DNA of 64,000 nucleotides, from contig CM068584.1 in NCBI GenBank assembly GCA_035048485.1, positions 67,146,179 through 67,210,178 of the forward strand, given 5' to 3'. The notes beneath the pieces were generated by a model. The model ran no database searches. It worked only from the letters and a program-made list of their open reading frames with translations, and was not told the origin of the DNA. Numbering within the stretch: position 1 is the first letter of the stretch; each line of letters opens with the position of its first letter. The translations under genes were made by a program, and so were the position numbers. Below are positions 37,785-49,234 of the stretch, one piece after another. Origin of the DNA: Pteria penguin (lineage: Eukaryota; Mollusca; Bivalvia; Pterioida; Pteriidae).

Positions 37785-40045
37785 ATGTTTAAGATGTTGC
37801 TGAGTGTTGCTCTTACAGTGGTGTACGTTGAGTACAGCAATGCCTGCTCCTGCTCCCCTTCAATTCCTCAGATCCTATTCTGTAAAGCTGATTTTGGTAG
37901 GTTTGACTTCAATATGTATAACGTTATTATGTAATCTAAACTTGAATTAACTGTAAAACAGTTCGAGTTGAGCAAAGTTAGAGTTAAGGATGTATATATT
38001 AAGAAATCTGAATCGAACTTGAAATTAGTCAGATTAAATGGAAATTTCGAGTTAGCGTTCCTCATGTAAACGAAAGTCAACTATATATTGTTAATGTATA
38101 AATTTCAAGATGAATCATACCTATATTATAAAAACCAAGTGTATTCCATGGGTATATTTTAATATTTCGATTTATTCAATTATGTATATATATCTTTTCA
38201 TTCATTCATTACTTTCCCCTTTTTTGTTTAAGCATTCAAAGTACAAATATTTAGCAAGAGCATAGTAAGGAAAGGAATTAGTTCCCATTACAAATACAGA
38301 GTGAAGGTCATCTACGATTTCATGGTATGGCATTTACTGAATATTAAACATTTTGATGTTATATATATATATGTATATCTATATCATGTAACTTTTTTGT
38401 TTAATGCCATATGACATTTTTCTCTTTAATATTTTGTTTGATATTCTGTGCACTTCTGTTTGCGCCTAGGTCTCATGGTTGGTCAATTCTGTAATCTATA
38501 GCTGGTAATTTGATGCTACATTGTAAATTTCGAATATGCATGGTCCATGTACATGGTATCTAATAAGGCATTGTAGGTTTTGGAGATAAATATTACTATA
38601 ATGTAAGTTTTAATAATATCACTATACAATAGACCTCAAACCTGGTTTGTAGTGTTACATTAAACTCTATCATCTCTTCTTTCACTGTACCAGACAGACA
38701 CCTGTTCTTTGTACACGTTAAATGACTTCATATTACGCGTTTCAATCAATATTCTTTCAGACATTAACGAAACATAAGAGGAACCCGAAATACATATATA
38801 TATACACACCTACTGGATCAAACTTTTGTGGCGTAAACATCCCGGTAGGAGGCACTAAATGGCTGATATCAGGTACACTTTAGTATCATCAAACATTCAT
38901 TACCGTACATTGAATACATATTGAATGGAGTCTTAGGACTTTTTAAACATTTGAAATAAATCCTTCGGATAAAACTGAATTATCCTTTTGATTTTGGTAA
39001 TTGGTGATTGACAATTAGACAGATTTGCATAATTAAAATTAATAAACAGTTGTCAGACGACATCAGAGCTCGACAAAATGGGGGGGGGGGGGGGGGGAAT
39101 TTCCAACATGTTGCATAGATAGAATTCCAAACAAAACGCAATATTGAACGAGGTATTATATTTAGAGATCCTATATGCAGTATTAAGGTTCAAGAAAATA
39201 GAATAGAATAGAATAACATTATAAAACCAATGTCAAATTTCAAGGTCAACTTAATCAAAGGATTCCTTGTCATTTTGGCTTTATATATATGAAACGTATA
39301 GACTTTAATATAAGCTAAACGGACATTATATCAAATGAAAGATATTGTCATATTGAATCTATATATTAGAATATATTAATACTTTATCTCTTAAATTCCA
39401 AAAGAAAGTTCTGACCCGGAGGAATCGGCAGTAGAAAACGAAACCCTATCGTTTACTGTTCAAGCTATATACTTCCGGTTAAACCTTTTCAAAAGCGAGA
39501 GAAAGTCGGGGGTCGGGTTACTAGGTCACAAAAAAAAAACAAATGAAAGGACTTATCCTGATTAATCTTTATGTGAAATATGAACTTTCTTTATCCCACA
39601 GTTTAAAAATATATAGCCCAGATTAAAGGTTTTGAAATTAGGTCAAGCCCAAAGTATAGTTCATTCGGTTGAAAGCCATGGTAGAGCCCAGGTTAACGTT
39701 TTGTCTACACCATGGGACAATAACAATAACTACGTCGGATATGAAATTAGCTCTCCAGGCTAGCTGACAGAAAATGATAGAAATAACAGGAAAAGAAACA
39801 AAAGAAAATGAGAATAATAGCTATTTATAGATATCAAGTATTATTACATAGAGGAATTACTGACCTCTAATATGTATAATATTTTTAATACAATTTCCTC
39901 ATCAGGAACCACTTAAAAAGGAAAAAAGTCTACAAATATTTGTAATTGGAACCAGAAGTGTAGGGAATTAACAACGTATCAGAGGAGATCACTAAAGCTT
40001 GGGAACTATAAGAAAGGTTGTAAATGTTTGACAAAGCCAAACTCC
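37785..40045 (+). pseudogene. TIMP copy D, nonsense mutation and lost last exon
   Basis: Coding exons 37785-37896, 38233-38324, 38761-38872 and 39906-40045 are present with intact splice sites. The N-terminal part reads CSCSPSIPQILFC and NFCGVNIPVGG as in working copies. In the fourth exon TAT is changed to TAA (39914-39916), a stop at the fourth codon of that exon. The final exon (C-terminal domain) is absent: after the 40140-40285 block the sequence enters a (TA)n tract and comes out in mariner-relic sequence. A product, if made, would be about 108 residues: signal peptide plus part of the N-terminal inhibitory domain without its last disulfide cysteines. Confidence 0.87.
39080..39097. repeat. 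Poly-G tract, unit D
   Basis: Long uninterrupted G run at the same intron 3 site as in C. Confidence 0.85.
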
Positions 40046-40287
40046 GTAAGTTATATGAATAAGACCAAATGTTTTTAAATATTTAATGAAAATGTTTTAC
40101 TAAATTCAAAGAAAATGTTTGTCGTATATGAGTATTCTAAATGACTTCTTAAAGAGTAATTTCATAGTTATAGAAAATGATAAATGTTTGAGGAAAAGGA
40201 TTATTCTAAATGACTTCTTGCAGAATAAATTTTTAGTTACAAAGAATGATACTTTCTCCTTGAACGAGGAGCGTAGGCCAAAACTTC

Positions 40288-40289
<2 letters not shown>

Positions 40290-40370
<81 letters not shown>
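40290..40370. repeat. (TA)n microsatellite at deletion junction
   Basis: About 40 TA dinucleotides. In units B and C only a short TA stretch lies here, followed by the last TIMP exon; in D the expanded tract adjoins CACA-rich sequence and mariner relic. Confidence 0.95.
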
Positions 40371-40372
<2 letters not shown>

Positions 40373-40477
40373 TCCAAGCATACTGACGCACACACACACA
40401 TGCACACACACATAACAATGCATGCTTGCAACGCAGTGTCTCTTCAGCAACAGTATTATATAAACTGTCACTCAAGA

Positions 40478-40740
40478 TGATACATGGATTCCCCATTTTC
40501 ATGTTGAATGTAAGATACAAAGCATATAAGAGATTTACCCATGCTCAACTCCTCCAAAATCTTAAGAGTTTCCTGAACTGCGGATGCCATAGTCTTTTTG
40601 CGACAATCAGGGAATAATAAAAAATTGATTTCCTTGGGAAAAGCCGCAAGATGAATGGTGCATATTATGCAAATAAGGCTGCGAGGGAAGGTTCAGCCTC
40701 ATCTCCCATATTCCCCGATGTAGCTCCATATACTGCTTTG
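40478..40740 (+). pseudogene. Mariner-like transposase relic D
   Basis: Counterpart of the 5' half of the unit A relic (6585-6850): the same tggattccccattttca start and the cctcatctcccatattcccc block. The C-terminal part is missing, so B/C and D keep complementary pieces of the element in A. Confidence 0.65.
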
Positions 40741-40794
40741 TCTACTTTGTCGAATTACGTTATAAGCTGACCAGATAGCAGGTATGGGATATAG

Positions 40795-41340
40795 TAATAA
40801 TAATACAATATACAACATGCATGATATGTTAATCCGGTAAGTGGCGATACAAAGTATATCATAAAGACATTTAGATTTATATAATATTGTGCAAGGGAGA
40901 CATAAAGGTTAAAAGAGGTGTGCTGATGTGTAAAACAAAATGTGAAAGTAGGGGGAGGTGGGAGTTATGACTAATGTATAATATTTGTATAAATATAAAT
41001 ATACATACATGCACATACATATACACATATATATACACATAAATATTCACATACGTACATACATATAAATACCCATACATATACATACAATGATAATGAC
41101 CTGATTATGCGTAATAATGATTTTTAAGATTAGAATCTTCCTGATGAGATGACATAGTCCTGTACTGCTAATTGAATATGTGTATTTTCTTCAAAAGTTA
41201 AATTTTCATTGCCAGACAGAATTTCCGCGATGTTTAAAGGTAAAAATTTATGAAGTAGGTGTCTAAGGTGTACACGTTGGTTCAAGTATAATGGACAGGT
41301 AAGAATATAGTATGAGACATCTTCATATGGGAATCCACAA
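40795..41340 (-). mobile_element. 5'-truncated non-LTR retrotransposon 3' end
   Basis: Minus-strand frame 41339-41130 (69 residues and stop) reads CGFPYEDVSYYILTCPLY, then AEILSGNENLTFEEN and VQDYVISSGRF. This has the layout of the zinc-knuckle-like C-terminus of Jockey/CR1/L2-type reverse transcriptases (C-G-x-P-x-E-D..H/Y..TCPLY). About 330 nt of 3'UTR with TATG repeats and a TTATTATTA tail follow. The right edge joins unit sequence (aaagatcagcagaatgactt) shared with 8922. Confidence 0.6.
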
Positions 41341-42505
41341 AAAGATCAGCAGAATGACTTATTATACTCATAACAATACCGACCCCCCCCCCCCCCCCAA
41401 AGGAAAGAAAGAATGAAAGAAAACCAAATTTGAAAAATAAATGAATAATCTAAACAGAGAAACAAACAAGAAATAAGTAAAAGAAACGGTAAGAATTTTC
41501 ATAAAAAAAATATTTGTATACTGGATATTCATAAACAAACCTTCATATATTTCAATACTTCAATGAATATACGCATTTATTGCGGCATCACACATATGCC
41601 GTTAAGGACATAGGACAAATATATATATACATATATGTACATATTTCACCGAGACACTGTGTCAAATAAAGCGGCATGAATACGGCTATAGAAAGTCTGT
41701 GTATTACAGAATTCCTATCGAGAAAGTGGTGACGTACTGCGACAGAGCTGGACAGAGTGTTCTCTTATGTGTAATCGCAACGCTTGGAGATGAATTCTTT
41801 ACAGCGTTGTTCATCAGTAGCGCGTATAATGCCAAAAATACGACTTTTATTTAAGAATTCGAATTCATTATACTTTCTTAAGTTTTCTTTCCTATATTTT
41901 GTTCATACCACGAATAAGAAAGTAACATCAAAATTACGCAAGTAAGATGTTTTTAAAATCTTAATTTTCTCACTTCAAAATATTGTGAAATATGTTTTTA
42001 GTTCTAAAGATTGTTGGGCAAAATCGTTTTGTAATACCCTGTAAACAATAACACTAAAAATAAAAAAAAAACTTTTGCAAATCACGTAAGAGTTTAAAAA
42101 AAAATTTAAATAAATTATAAAGAGTAAACCTCTCTCCTTTTCTGTTTATTTGTTTATTTTATTTATTCATTTTTTTTTATGGTGGCAATTTGACAGACAA
42201 TAAGCAATAGACATTCTAAATGGTTTTGTAATATTTCTGCAACGCTAAAACTTAAAATAAAAAGCTTGGAATTTACCTGATAACTTTAAATTTTAAACTC
42301 AATTAGTGCCTTTACTAAAATCGGTTCCTTACCGGCATTAATTTCATTGTCAGAAACTACACCTGTATAATATAAACAAGAGTCTAGCATGAATAATATA
42401 AGCTATACTTGAGAACACGGTGTGTTAAATAATAATAACAAATGTAAAGAAAAACTTCAGAATAACAGATGAGTCTTCCGATGGAATCGGAAGACCCAAA
42501 TGATA

Positions 42506-42568
42506 ATAGTAATAATAATAATAGTAATAATAATAATAATAATAATAATAGTAATAATAATAATAATA
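42506..42568. repeat. (AAT)n microsatellite with TAG interruptions
   Basis: AAT array at the end of unit D, preceded by the gaatcggaagacccaaat block shared with 11007 and 31828. Confidence 0.9.
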
Positions 42569-42654
42569 GAGAAGACATCTAATAAAGCTGTATGACAAAA
42601 ATCACCAAGGAAATGTACACAACATAAAAATAATAATGAAGTTGCTGATAATCA

Positions 42655-42713
42655 TAATGATGATGATGATGATCATCATCATCATCATCATCATCATTAT
42701 CATCATCATCATT

Positions 42714-42773
<60 letters not shown>

Positions 42774-42777
42774 GTCG

Positions 42778-42854
<77 letters not shown>

Positions 42855-42855
42855 G

Positions 42856-42890
<35 letters not shown>

Positions 42891-42982
42891 GTCATCATCA
42901 TTATCATCGTCATTATCATCATCATCATCGTCATCATCATATCATCATCATCGTCATCATCATTATCATCGTCATCATCATT

Positions 42983-43014
<32 letters not shown>

Positions 43015-43060
43015 TGTTATCATCATCATCATCGTCATCGTCATCATCATCAACATCAAC
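42655..43060. repeat. Expanded (ATC)n array, about 400 bp
   Basis: Nearly uninterrupted TCA/ATC repeats with sporadic TCG and TTA variants. It corresponds to the 100-bp GAT arrays at 20231 and 31971 but in the opposite orientation. Poly-I, poly-S, poly-M and poly-H frames on both strands are artefacts. Confidence 0.97.
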
Positions 43061-43339
43061 ATCGATGCGCCTCTATGGATTGCAGGTTTTGCCTCGCCCC
43101 AGGGGATTTTTGCTTTTGGCCCGTCCGAGAGTATTACAGTATTTAACCCAGTTCCAGGGGATGACAAATTTACATACAAGAAACATTCATTGTTATCAGT
43201 GAATACAACATGATAAAAATACTATATTTTCCCTTGTTATGTTAATCACTGATAGGTTGTATATACACATATTGTTTTAAATCCAAATTAGGTCAATTTG
43301 TGTGCAATAATATTTTTCAACACCGAAGCAAAGCGAGTG

Positions 43340-43995
43340 TTAAATGGATTCAACGTCTACATTGTCGTCTCCGGTAATAATAAATATATAAACATATATA
43401 CCTTTTTATTTTGTGCACCATATGCGTATTTCGACAAGTTATGTCTCTTCAGAGATGCTCGTGGCGGAATGATTGGAATTCTCAAAATATATAAAAATAT
43501 GAAGAGCAGTGTTGAAGCCAAAATGACCGAAAAGTGAACCAAAGAATCTATCTAAGGACAGAGCTATACACGAGGGAGATACTCCTTAGTTTTAGAGTGA
43601 TTTACTTAATTTGATGACTGAAAATTTGAAGTATATATATTTAATGTCAGTACATAAGCACTTATAACTAGACTTATGATGCCTTCGGGGACTATCAGTC
43701 CACCAGCAGTGACACCGGCCTAGTGGTAATAATAAATATAGAACATATATACCATTTAATTCAGTGCACCATATGCGCATTTCGACAAGTTAAGTCTCTT
43801 CAATGATGCTCGTGGCCGAATGATTGGAATTCTCAAAATATATATAAATATGAAGAGCAGTGTTGAAGCCAAAATGACCTAAAAGTGAACCAAAGAATCT
43901 ATCTAAGGACAAAACTATGCATGAGGGAGACACTCCTTAGTTTTAGAGTGATTTACTGAATTTGATGACTGAAAATTTGAAGTATATATATGGTA
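43340..43995. repeat. Tandem duplication of about 350 bp
   Basis: The block caccatatgcg.atttcgaca through atttgatgactgaaaatttg occurs at 43418-43632 and again at 43767-43985 with about 95% identity. It includes the motif tctcttca..gatgctcgtgg. No gene recognised. Confidence 0.85.
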
Positions 43996-44709
43996 AATCA
44001 GAACTCAAGAAATATAACATGTACACACATAATCACTTAAATCAAACCTCTTTCTTCAGATAGGAAAACATAATCAGGTTTCTGAAAACATAAGCACTTT
44101 TCTGTTGCAATCCATTATATCAGCCCAGTCGGCTTTTGATAATATTACCATCAACATGCCATATGTTGTTTCCATACACTAATACTAAACAGGATTACAC
44201 ATGTATATAATATAAAGTTTATTATTATGCAACGTTTTACGAGTATGTTAACATCTTAATCTAGGAAACCGTATTATTTCAGAAAATAATATACTTTATG
44301 TACATGATGCTGATTGACATTAACGGTGCATTCTTTGTGTAACTGTCCAACGCATTCCATTATCTAATTGACCAGTTGGTCATTCCATTGTTTATTGTTT
44401 AACTGACTAGTAGCGCATTCCATTGTAATTAACCAATCAGATTATATCTCATTAGCATATCGGCTGGCCTAATTAACAGAGGTCGCGCTCAGCGTCAGTT
44501 TCTTTGTTTGACTTGAGCTAATTGCACGATAACTTTTGATCAGCCTGAGTAACTTTTTACTTCACTTCTGTGGATTTATTCATCATACAGTTGCAAGTTT
44601 GTTTTGATGATCATATAGTGTGTACTGCAATACATTATCTGGTTCAACTTTTTTCTACATATAAGTTGAATATTGGGACTTTTTCATATTGGTGGTGGAT
44701 CCAAGCATA

Positions 44710-45292
44710 ATGTTGAAAATATGTCTACTAGGACATTCGTACATTCGTCGTCTCGATCAGTTTATGTCCTCCAATCCTGTGTTACTGAACCTGGGTTTAA
44801 AGGACAATTTCACCATGTTAGTGAAAGCCCGCGGAGGTCTCCGTTTCTGATGTATTTAGTTCGGACATTATCCGTTTCGCTGATCCTCCAGTTGTTGGGT
44901 CGCCGGATGTTTGCTTCATTCACCTTGGGGGAAATGATATACAGCGTCTTGGGGATGATGTTATAGTTCAAAAACTTATGAATTTAGCCGAATATTTAGT
45001 ACACGGTGTTGGCGCTCAATGTGTGATCATTGGACAGCTGTTAAGACGATGTCCTAAAATTGTTAATCTTTGCTACAACGAACATGTGATAAGAATCAAC
45101 ACAGAACTGTGTAGACAAACAGCGTCTAAACAAAATATTCATTTTTGGCGACACAGAGGATTCTGGACAGATTTTTCACATCTTGGAAGGGATGGAATTC
45201 ATCTTGACACCAGACGTAGGGACCCGCCTCGGATCCATCATCACCCGGTACTCATCATCACCAATGAAGAAGTACTGGAGAAGTATTCGTAA
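44710..45292 (+). pseudogene. SGNH-hydrolase-like ORF with one frameshift
   Basis: First frame 44710-44850: MLKICLLGHSYIRRLDQF, with GHS as block I nucleophile Ser. The second frame (one base over) is open from about 44828 to 45292 and contains VCFIHLGGNDIQRL (block III Gly-Asn region), CVIIGQLLRR, HFWRHRGFW and DGIHLDTR (block V Asp and His). Block order and spacing fit SGNH/GDSL hydrolases of about 195 residues as found in mobile elements of molluscs and fish. The frame change near 44833 breaks the gene; otherwise no stops. Upstream 44400-44520 has an aaccaatcag CCAAT-type motif that may belong to its promoter. Substrate unknown. Confidence 0.72.
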
Positions 45293-45299
45293 TGCAGTA

Positions 45300-45900
45300 A
45301 TCGTGCATACCAAGTCATTAAGGCCAGTACATGTATAATAATAATTTTGTTATCTAATGAGTATGGATTAAATTCATATTCTAACTAAGTAGAGAACACT
45401 GAATTTATAGTCATGTTATATTTATAAGCTCTTAATTCCTGCTCTTCCTATGCTGCATAGTATGCAAATTGGGCTGTTTGTGAGAGCTGAGTTCTCTACA
45501 TTGTAAACATAATATGTGTTGTAATAACACAGATATTTAAATTTGACTAAATCAAGTATTACGCTTCATTACATTGTGCTCGGTAAAGCACATTACGTAC
45601 ATGTATGCCTTTAGCATTACATATTTAACGGCCATGCTACGTATAAAGACATGTTCAATATATTAACAATGTGTTTATTGCAACATAATTTTCTGTGCCC
45701 AATATAACACCTTACGTGTGGATTGTGTATAGTACACACACCGGCACAGATTATACTTTGTGCTTAGCAGCACTTCACTTGTAAACGGATTCACCAGTAA
45801 CACGTGTTAAATTCTCTATTAGCAATTATTAATGTGTTCAGTAAAACAGTCATCTTTTCTAAACTACTTAGTATAGTACATGTTCTTGACATGCTTTTGT
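45300..45900. other. AT-rich interval before the hairpin array
   Basis: No gene seen. It contains isolated, diverged precursors of the array hairpins, e.g. gtgctcggtaaagcac (45578) and tgtgtatagtacacaca (45727), suggesting the array grew from sequence of this type. Confidence 0.5.
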
Positions 45901-45904
45901 ATGG

Positions 45905-46822
45905 CAATGATTTCCTATGCTCAGTATAGCACTCCACTAATGTTTAGTATAACACATAATTTCTTGTGCTCAGTATAGCACCTCACTTGTGTTTAGTATA
46001 ACACATAATTTCCTGTGCTCAGTATAGCACTTCACTTGTGTTTGGTATAACACATAATTTCTTGTGCTCAGTATAGCACTTCACTTGTGTTTAGTATAAC
46101 ACATAATTTCCTGTGCTCAGTATAGTACTTCACTTGTGTTTAGTATAATACATAATTTCTTGTGCTCGGTATAGCACTTCTTTTGTGTTTAGTATAACAC
46201 ATAATTTCCTGTGCTCGGTATAGCACTTCACTTGTGTTTGGTAAAACACATAATTTCTTGTGCTCGGTATAGCACTTCACTTGTGTTTAGTATAACACAT
46301 AATTTCTTGTGCTCGGTATAGCACTTCTTTTGTGTTTAGTATAACACATAATTTCCTGTGCTCGGTATAGCACTTCACTTGTGTTTGGTAAAACACATAA
46401 TTTCTTGTGCTCGGTATAGCACTTCACTTGTGTTTAGTATAACACATTATTTCTTGTGCTCGGTATAGCGCTTCACTTGTGTTTAGTATAACACATAATT
46501 TCTTGTGCTCGGTATAGCACTTAATTTGTGTTTAGTATAACACATGATTTCCTGTGCTCGGTATAGCACTTCACTTGTGTTTAGTATAACACATAATTTC
46601 TTGTGCTCAGTATAGCACTTCACTTGTGTTTAGTATAACACATTATTTTCTGTGCTCAGTATAGCACTTCACTTGTGTTTAGTATAACACATTATTTCTG
46701 TGCTCAGTATAGCACTTCACTTGTGTTTAGTATAACACATAATTTCCTGTGCTCAGTATAGCACTTCACTTGTGTTTAGTATAACACATAATTTCTTGTG
46801 TTGAGTAAAGCACTTCACTTGT
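45905..46822. repeat. 49-bp tandem array, two hairpins per unit
   Basis: About 19 units. Each unit contains GTGCT-cagtat-AGCAC and TGTGTT-tagtat-AACACA, two perfect stems with near-identical 6-nt loops. A three-unit higher-order repeat of 147 bp is visible: the variant cttcttttgtg at 46178 and 46325, and ggtaaaacac at 46240 and 46387. Confidence 0.95.
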
Positions 46823-46893
46823 GATGGCGCATTTTTTGGGTACGCCACCCACATTTTTTGTAGATGATATACACTCTATGTGTTTTTCATGGT

Positions 46894-46950
46894 ACACGGC
46901 GATCGCCGCTAGTCATTGTGTGTATTGTAGTTTATAGGCGATCGCCGTGT
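46894..46950. repeat. Inverted pair of ggcgatcgcc palindromes
   Basis: ACACGGCGATCGCC at 46894-46907 and its reverse complement at 46937-46950, 29 nt apart. Each half contains the self-palindromic GGCGATCGCC. Strikingly GC-rich for this window. Confidence 0.85.
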
Positions 46951-47165
46951 TAGACATTGTTTGCTTAATGATTACGTCATTCATCTTTAGAATAAATGAC
47001 ATATTTCATTCAGTCGATCTTATCTTGTTGTTAATCGGCATAGATGACATAAATAATATTATTGTTTATTACAACTGAGATCATAGCTTGTAATTCCTAA
47101 GTGTAGATATAGACAGATATGCACTGTAGTCGAGAAGTGAATGTCTTCCATGTCATTTCCTGATT

Positions 47166-47310
47166 CGACGTAGCTCATTCTGGTGGTGCGTGGCTTGCGA
47201 TCAGGAGGTCTCTTGTTCGAGTCTCGCCATAGACTCGTCCGTGTTCTTTCTTTTTACTGCTTCCGGTGGGTCAGTAGCATTACTCTAAATTCCTGTGCAT
47301 TGTGTCAAAC
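47166..47310 (+). repeat. tRNA-derived SINE relic, unit E
   Basis: Best preserved of the three relics: B box GTTCGAGTCTCGCC and tail ctgtgcattgtgtcaa. Same family as 1016 and 11754. Confidence 0.6.
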
Positions 47311-48017
47311 AGATGACGTCATCATCTACGTGACGTAAATCAATGATCAAACAAAGAAACCCAGGGCCGAATCCAAATATCCTTTAAGTGAGTAAATAAA
47401 CAGTTGAAATTGCATGGACGTCTTTTAGACATTTGATAGTGTTGAACATCTCAAAATGATATTAATATATAATTATTTCAAATATATTCATAAAATAGAT
47501 TGTTGAAATGGGAAGTAGGATATATACACTATAATACAAACCGCATCCAAATTTTCAATTCAGCCATAAGAAAAACTGAAGAAGGAACACACATCTTACA
47601 CTTGATTTCATGTTTTTAGTTGTAGGTTTACAATTTCTTTTCACTTTATGTAGATCAGCAATGATGCCACATAGTGTTTTCTCATTTTTGGAAATTACAC
47701 ATACCAAAATAGAATGGAGATGGCGATGTCGGCTTCTCATATATTATAATGCTACCCACATCCAAAAAATAAAAAAAAGATATAAAAAAAAATTGTAAAC
47801 AGAAAATGTGATCTTACCCATCTCTGTGACGAAATATCTAAAACATACATAATTCAGCTAAAAAGTCGACAAAAATATTTCATTATACTTAAGTTGAACG
47901 ACCGACTTCTGTCGGTCTATTGAAGGGACAATTTAGTGGTAAACGTTCATATTTTGCTGTTCACCTTCTATCTATGCCCGTGAGTGTCTTTGCAATAAAG
48001 TAGAGCCTATTGTCCTT

Positions 48018-48343
48018 GTTCCTGGTGGAGGTTAGACTTAAGTTTTATTATACCCTTTTTCTGTTGTTATATTGCAGTGGCACTTTCTACACTATGTTTG
48101 TGCACATTCATGTATATAAATGGTGCTGAATTATAATTTGGTCTCACCTCTGAATTTCAGGGGTCCGTGAATGTCTACTATGGTACATTGTTTTAGTGTC
48201 ATAGTCATGTGACACCAGTTTATTTCTTGCTTTTCGTATTTTATATCAACGTCACACGTATTCCCTTCGCAGTATGGAGCTCCCCGCGGAGGGTTGAAGA
48301 TTGTTGTTATTGCCATAATCATGTGAAAACAGATAATTTCGTG
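48018..48343 (-). other. Insertion upstream of TIMP E with exon-like minus-strand ORF
   Basis: Absent from units A, C and D, where the ccttg..taagttcagaaaatc sequence is continuous. The minus-strand frame 48322-48131 reads MIMAITTIFNPPRGAPYCEG, then NTCDVDIKYEKQEINWCHM, TIVDIHG and PLKFR, and reaches a donor-like AG/GTGAGA. Its 3' half matches the fragments that precede the 43-bp arrays in A to C on the plus strand. The product is not recognised; six of its residues (counting to DIHG) are cysteine or cysteine-adjacent tryptophan, so a small secreted domain is possible. Confidence 0.4.
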
Positions 48344-48379
48344 TTGTAAGTTCAGAAAATCTCACGACGTTCTGGACGG

Positions 48380-48593
48380 TATAAAGTGCACGGGAGGTTC
48401 ACTGAACTACGGCGATATATATTTTAGCTCGCCTGAGTCGTGGGTTACTCTGATTTTGAAACTGAACGTAAAAGAGTGTTGTTTTGTAGTTCAGTTCTGT
48501 ATTCAATAATCTGAAAATAAATATACTATGAGATTTGTTTTAATTTAGAAACTGAGAATTTTCTGATACATTCTCAGTTTCTCGTGTGTCCAG
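48380..48593 (+). promoter_or_regulatory. TIMP E core promoter and non-coding exon 1
   Basis: TATAAA at 48380-48385, predicted start near 48410, donor CAG/GTGAGT after 48593. Just before the donor is a perfect 12-bp stem: GAAACTGAGAAT at 48548-48559 and ATTCTCAGTTTC at 48570-48581. The stem is imperfect in A and C. Confidence 0.7.
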
Positions 48594-49011
48594 GTGAGTG
48601 ATATAGGCCCACTTTTGCCTCTTGTTCTTCTAAAACAATATCATCAAACTAAATTTTGTGGTAATAAACACTACAAATACACAGCTGTGTCCACTGAACA
48701 AGATTTTCTGTGTATGACCTAATACATATGAATTGCTTTTCTCTATAAAACGAGAGGTAAATTTTAGAAATCATACAGAAACCAAAGTCGATCCATTCCT
48801 TGAGGTAAGTGTGTTACAGTATACATGTAGCTAACATTTAATACCTTAGTATAGATATGTAACTAACTCATATGTGTATATGTCTCACGTTTGAAGTTAC
48901 CGCAGACATACTATTCCGCTATGGCGTATAGCTAAAATAGACAGATAAATTAATAAATAGATAATAATAAATTACAAAACTTAATAATAGTAATATAATC
49001 AAAACTTACAA

Positions 49012-49234
<223 letters not shown>

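Larger units (their letters stand above)
35458..43180 (+). repeat. Tandem duplication unit D (contains TIMP copy D)
   Basis: Fourth unit, shortened downstream of its TIMP. Sequence equivalent to A 5200-6510 and 6850-8710 is missing, and a retrotransposon fragment is inserted at 40.8-41.3 kb. The spacer 41340-42480 is repeat-derived with no gene. Confidence 0.82.
44268..47051. mobile_element. 2.8-kb insertion with SGNH ORF and hairpin array
   Basis: Bounded by comparison with units A to D: host sequence ctaggaa/taatattattg is split. The insert holds an SGNH-hydrolase ORF, about 600 bp of AT-rich sequence, a 49-bp tandem array and a pair of ggcgatcgcc palindromes. Segments just inside the two ends resemble each other in inverted orientation (tttatgtacatgatgctgat at 44292 against the reverse complement of 47025-47050). 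Target duplication no longer than 2 bp. SGNH domains are known in DIRS/Ngaro-type and other mobile elements, but no recombinase or RT was seen. Confidence 0.6.
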
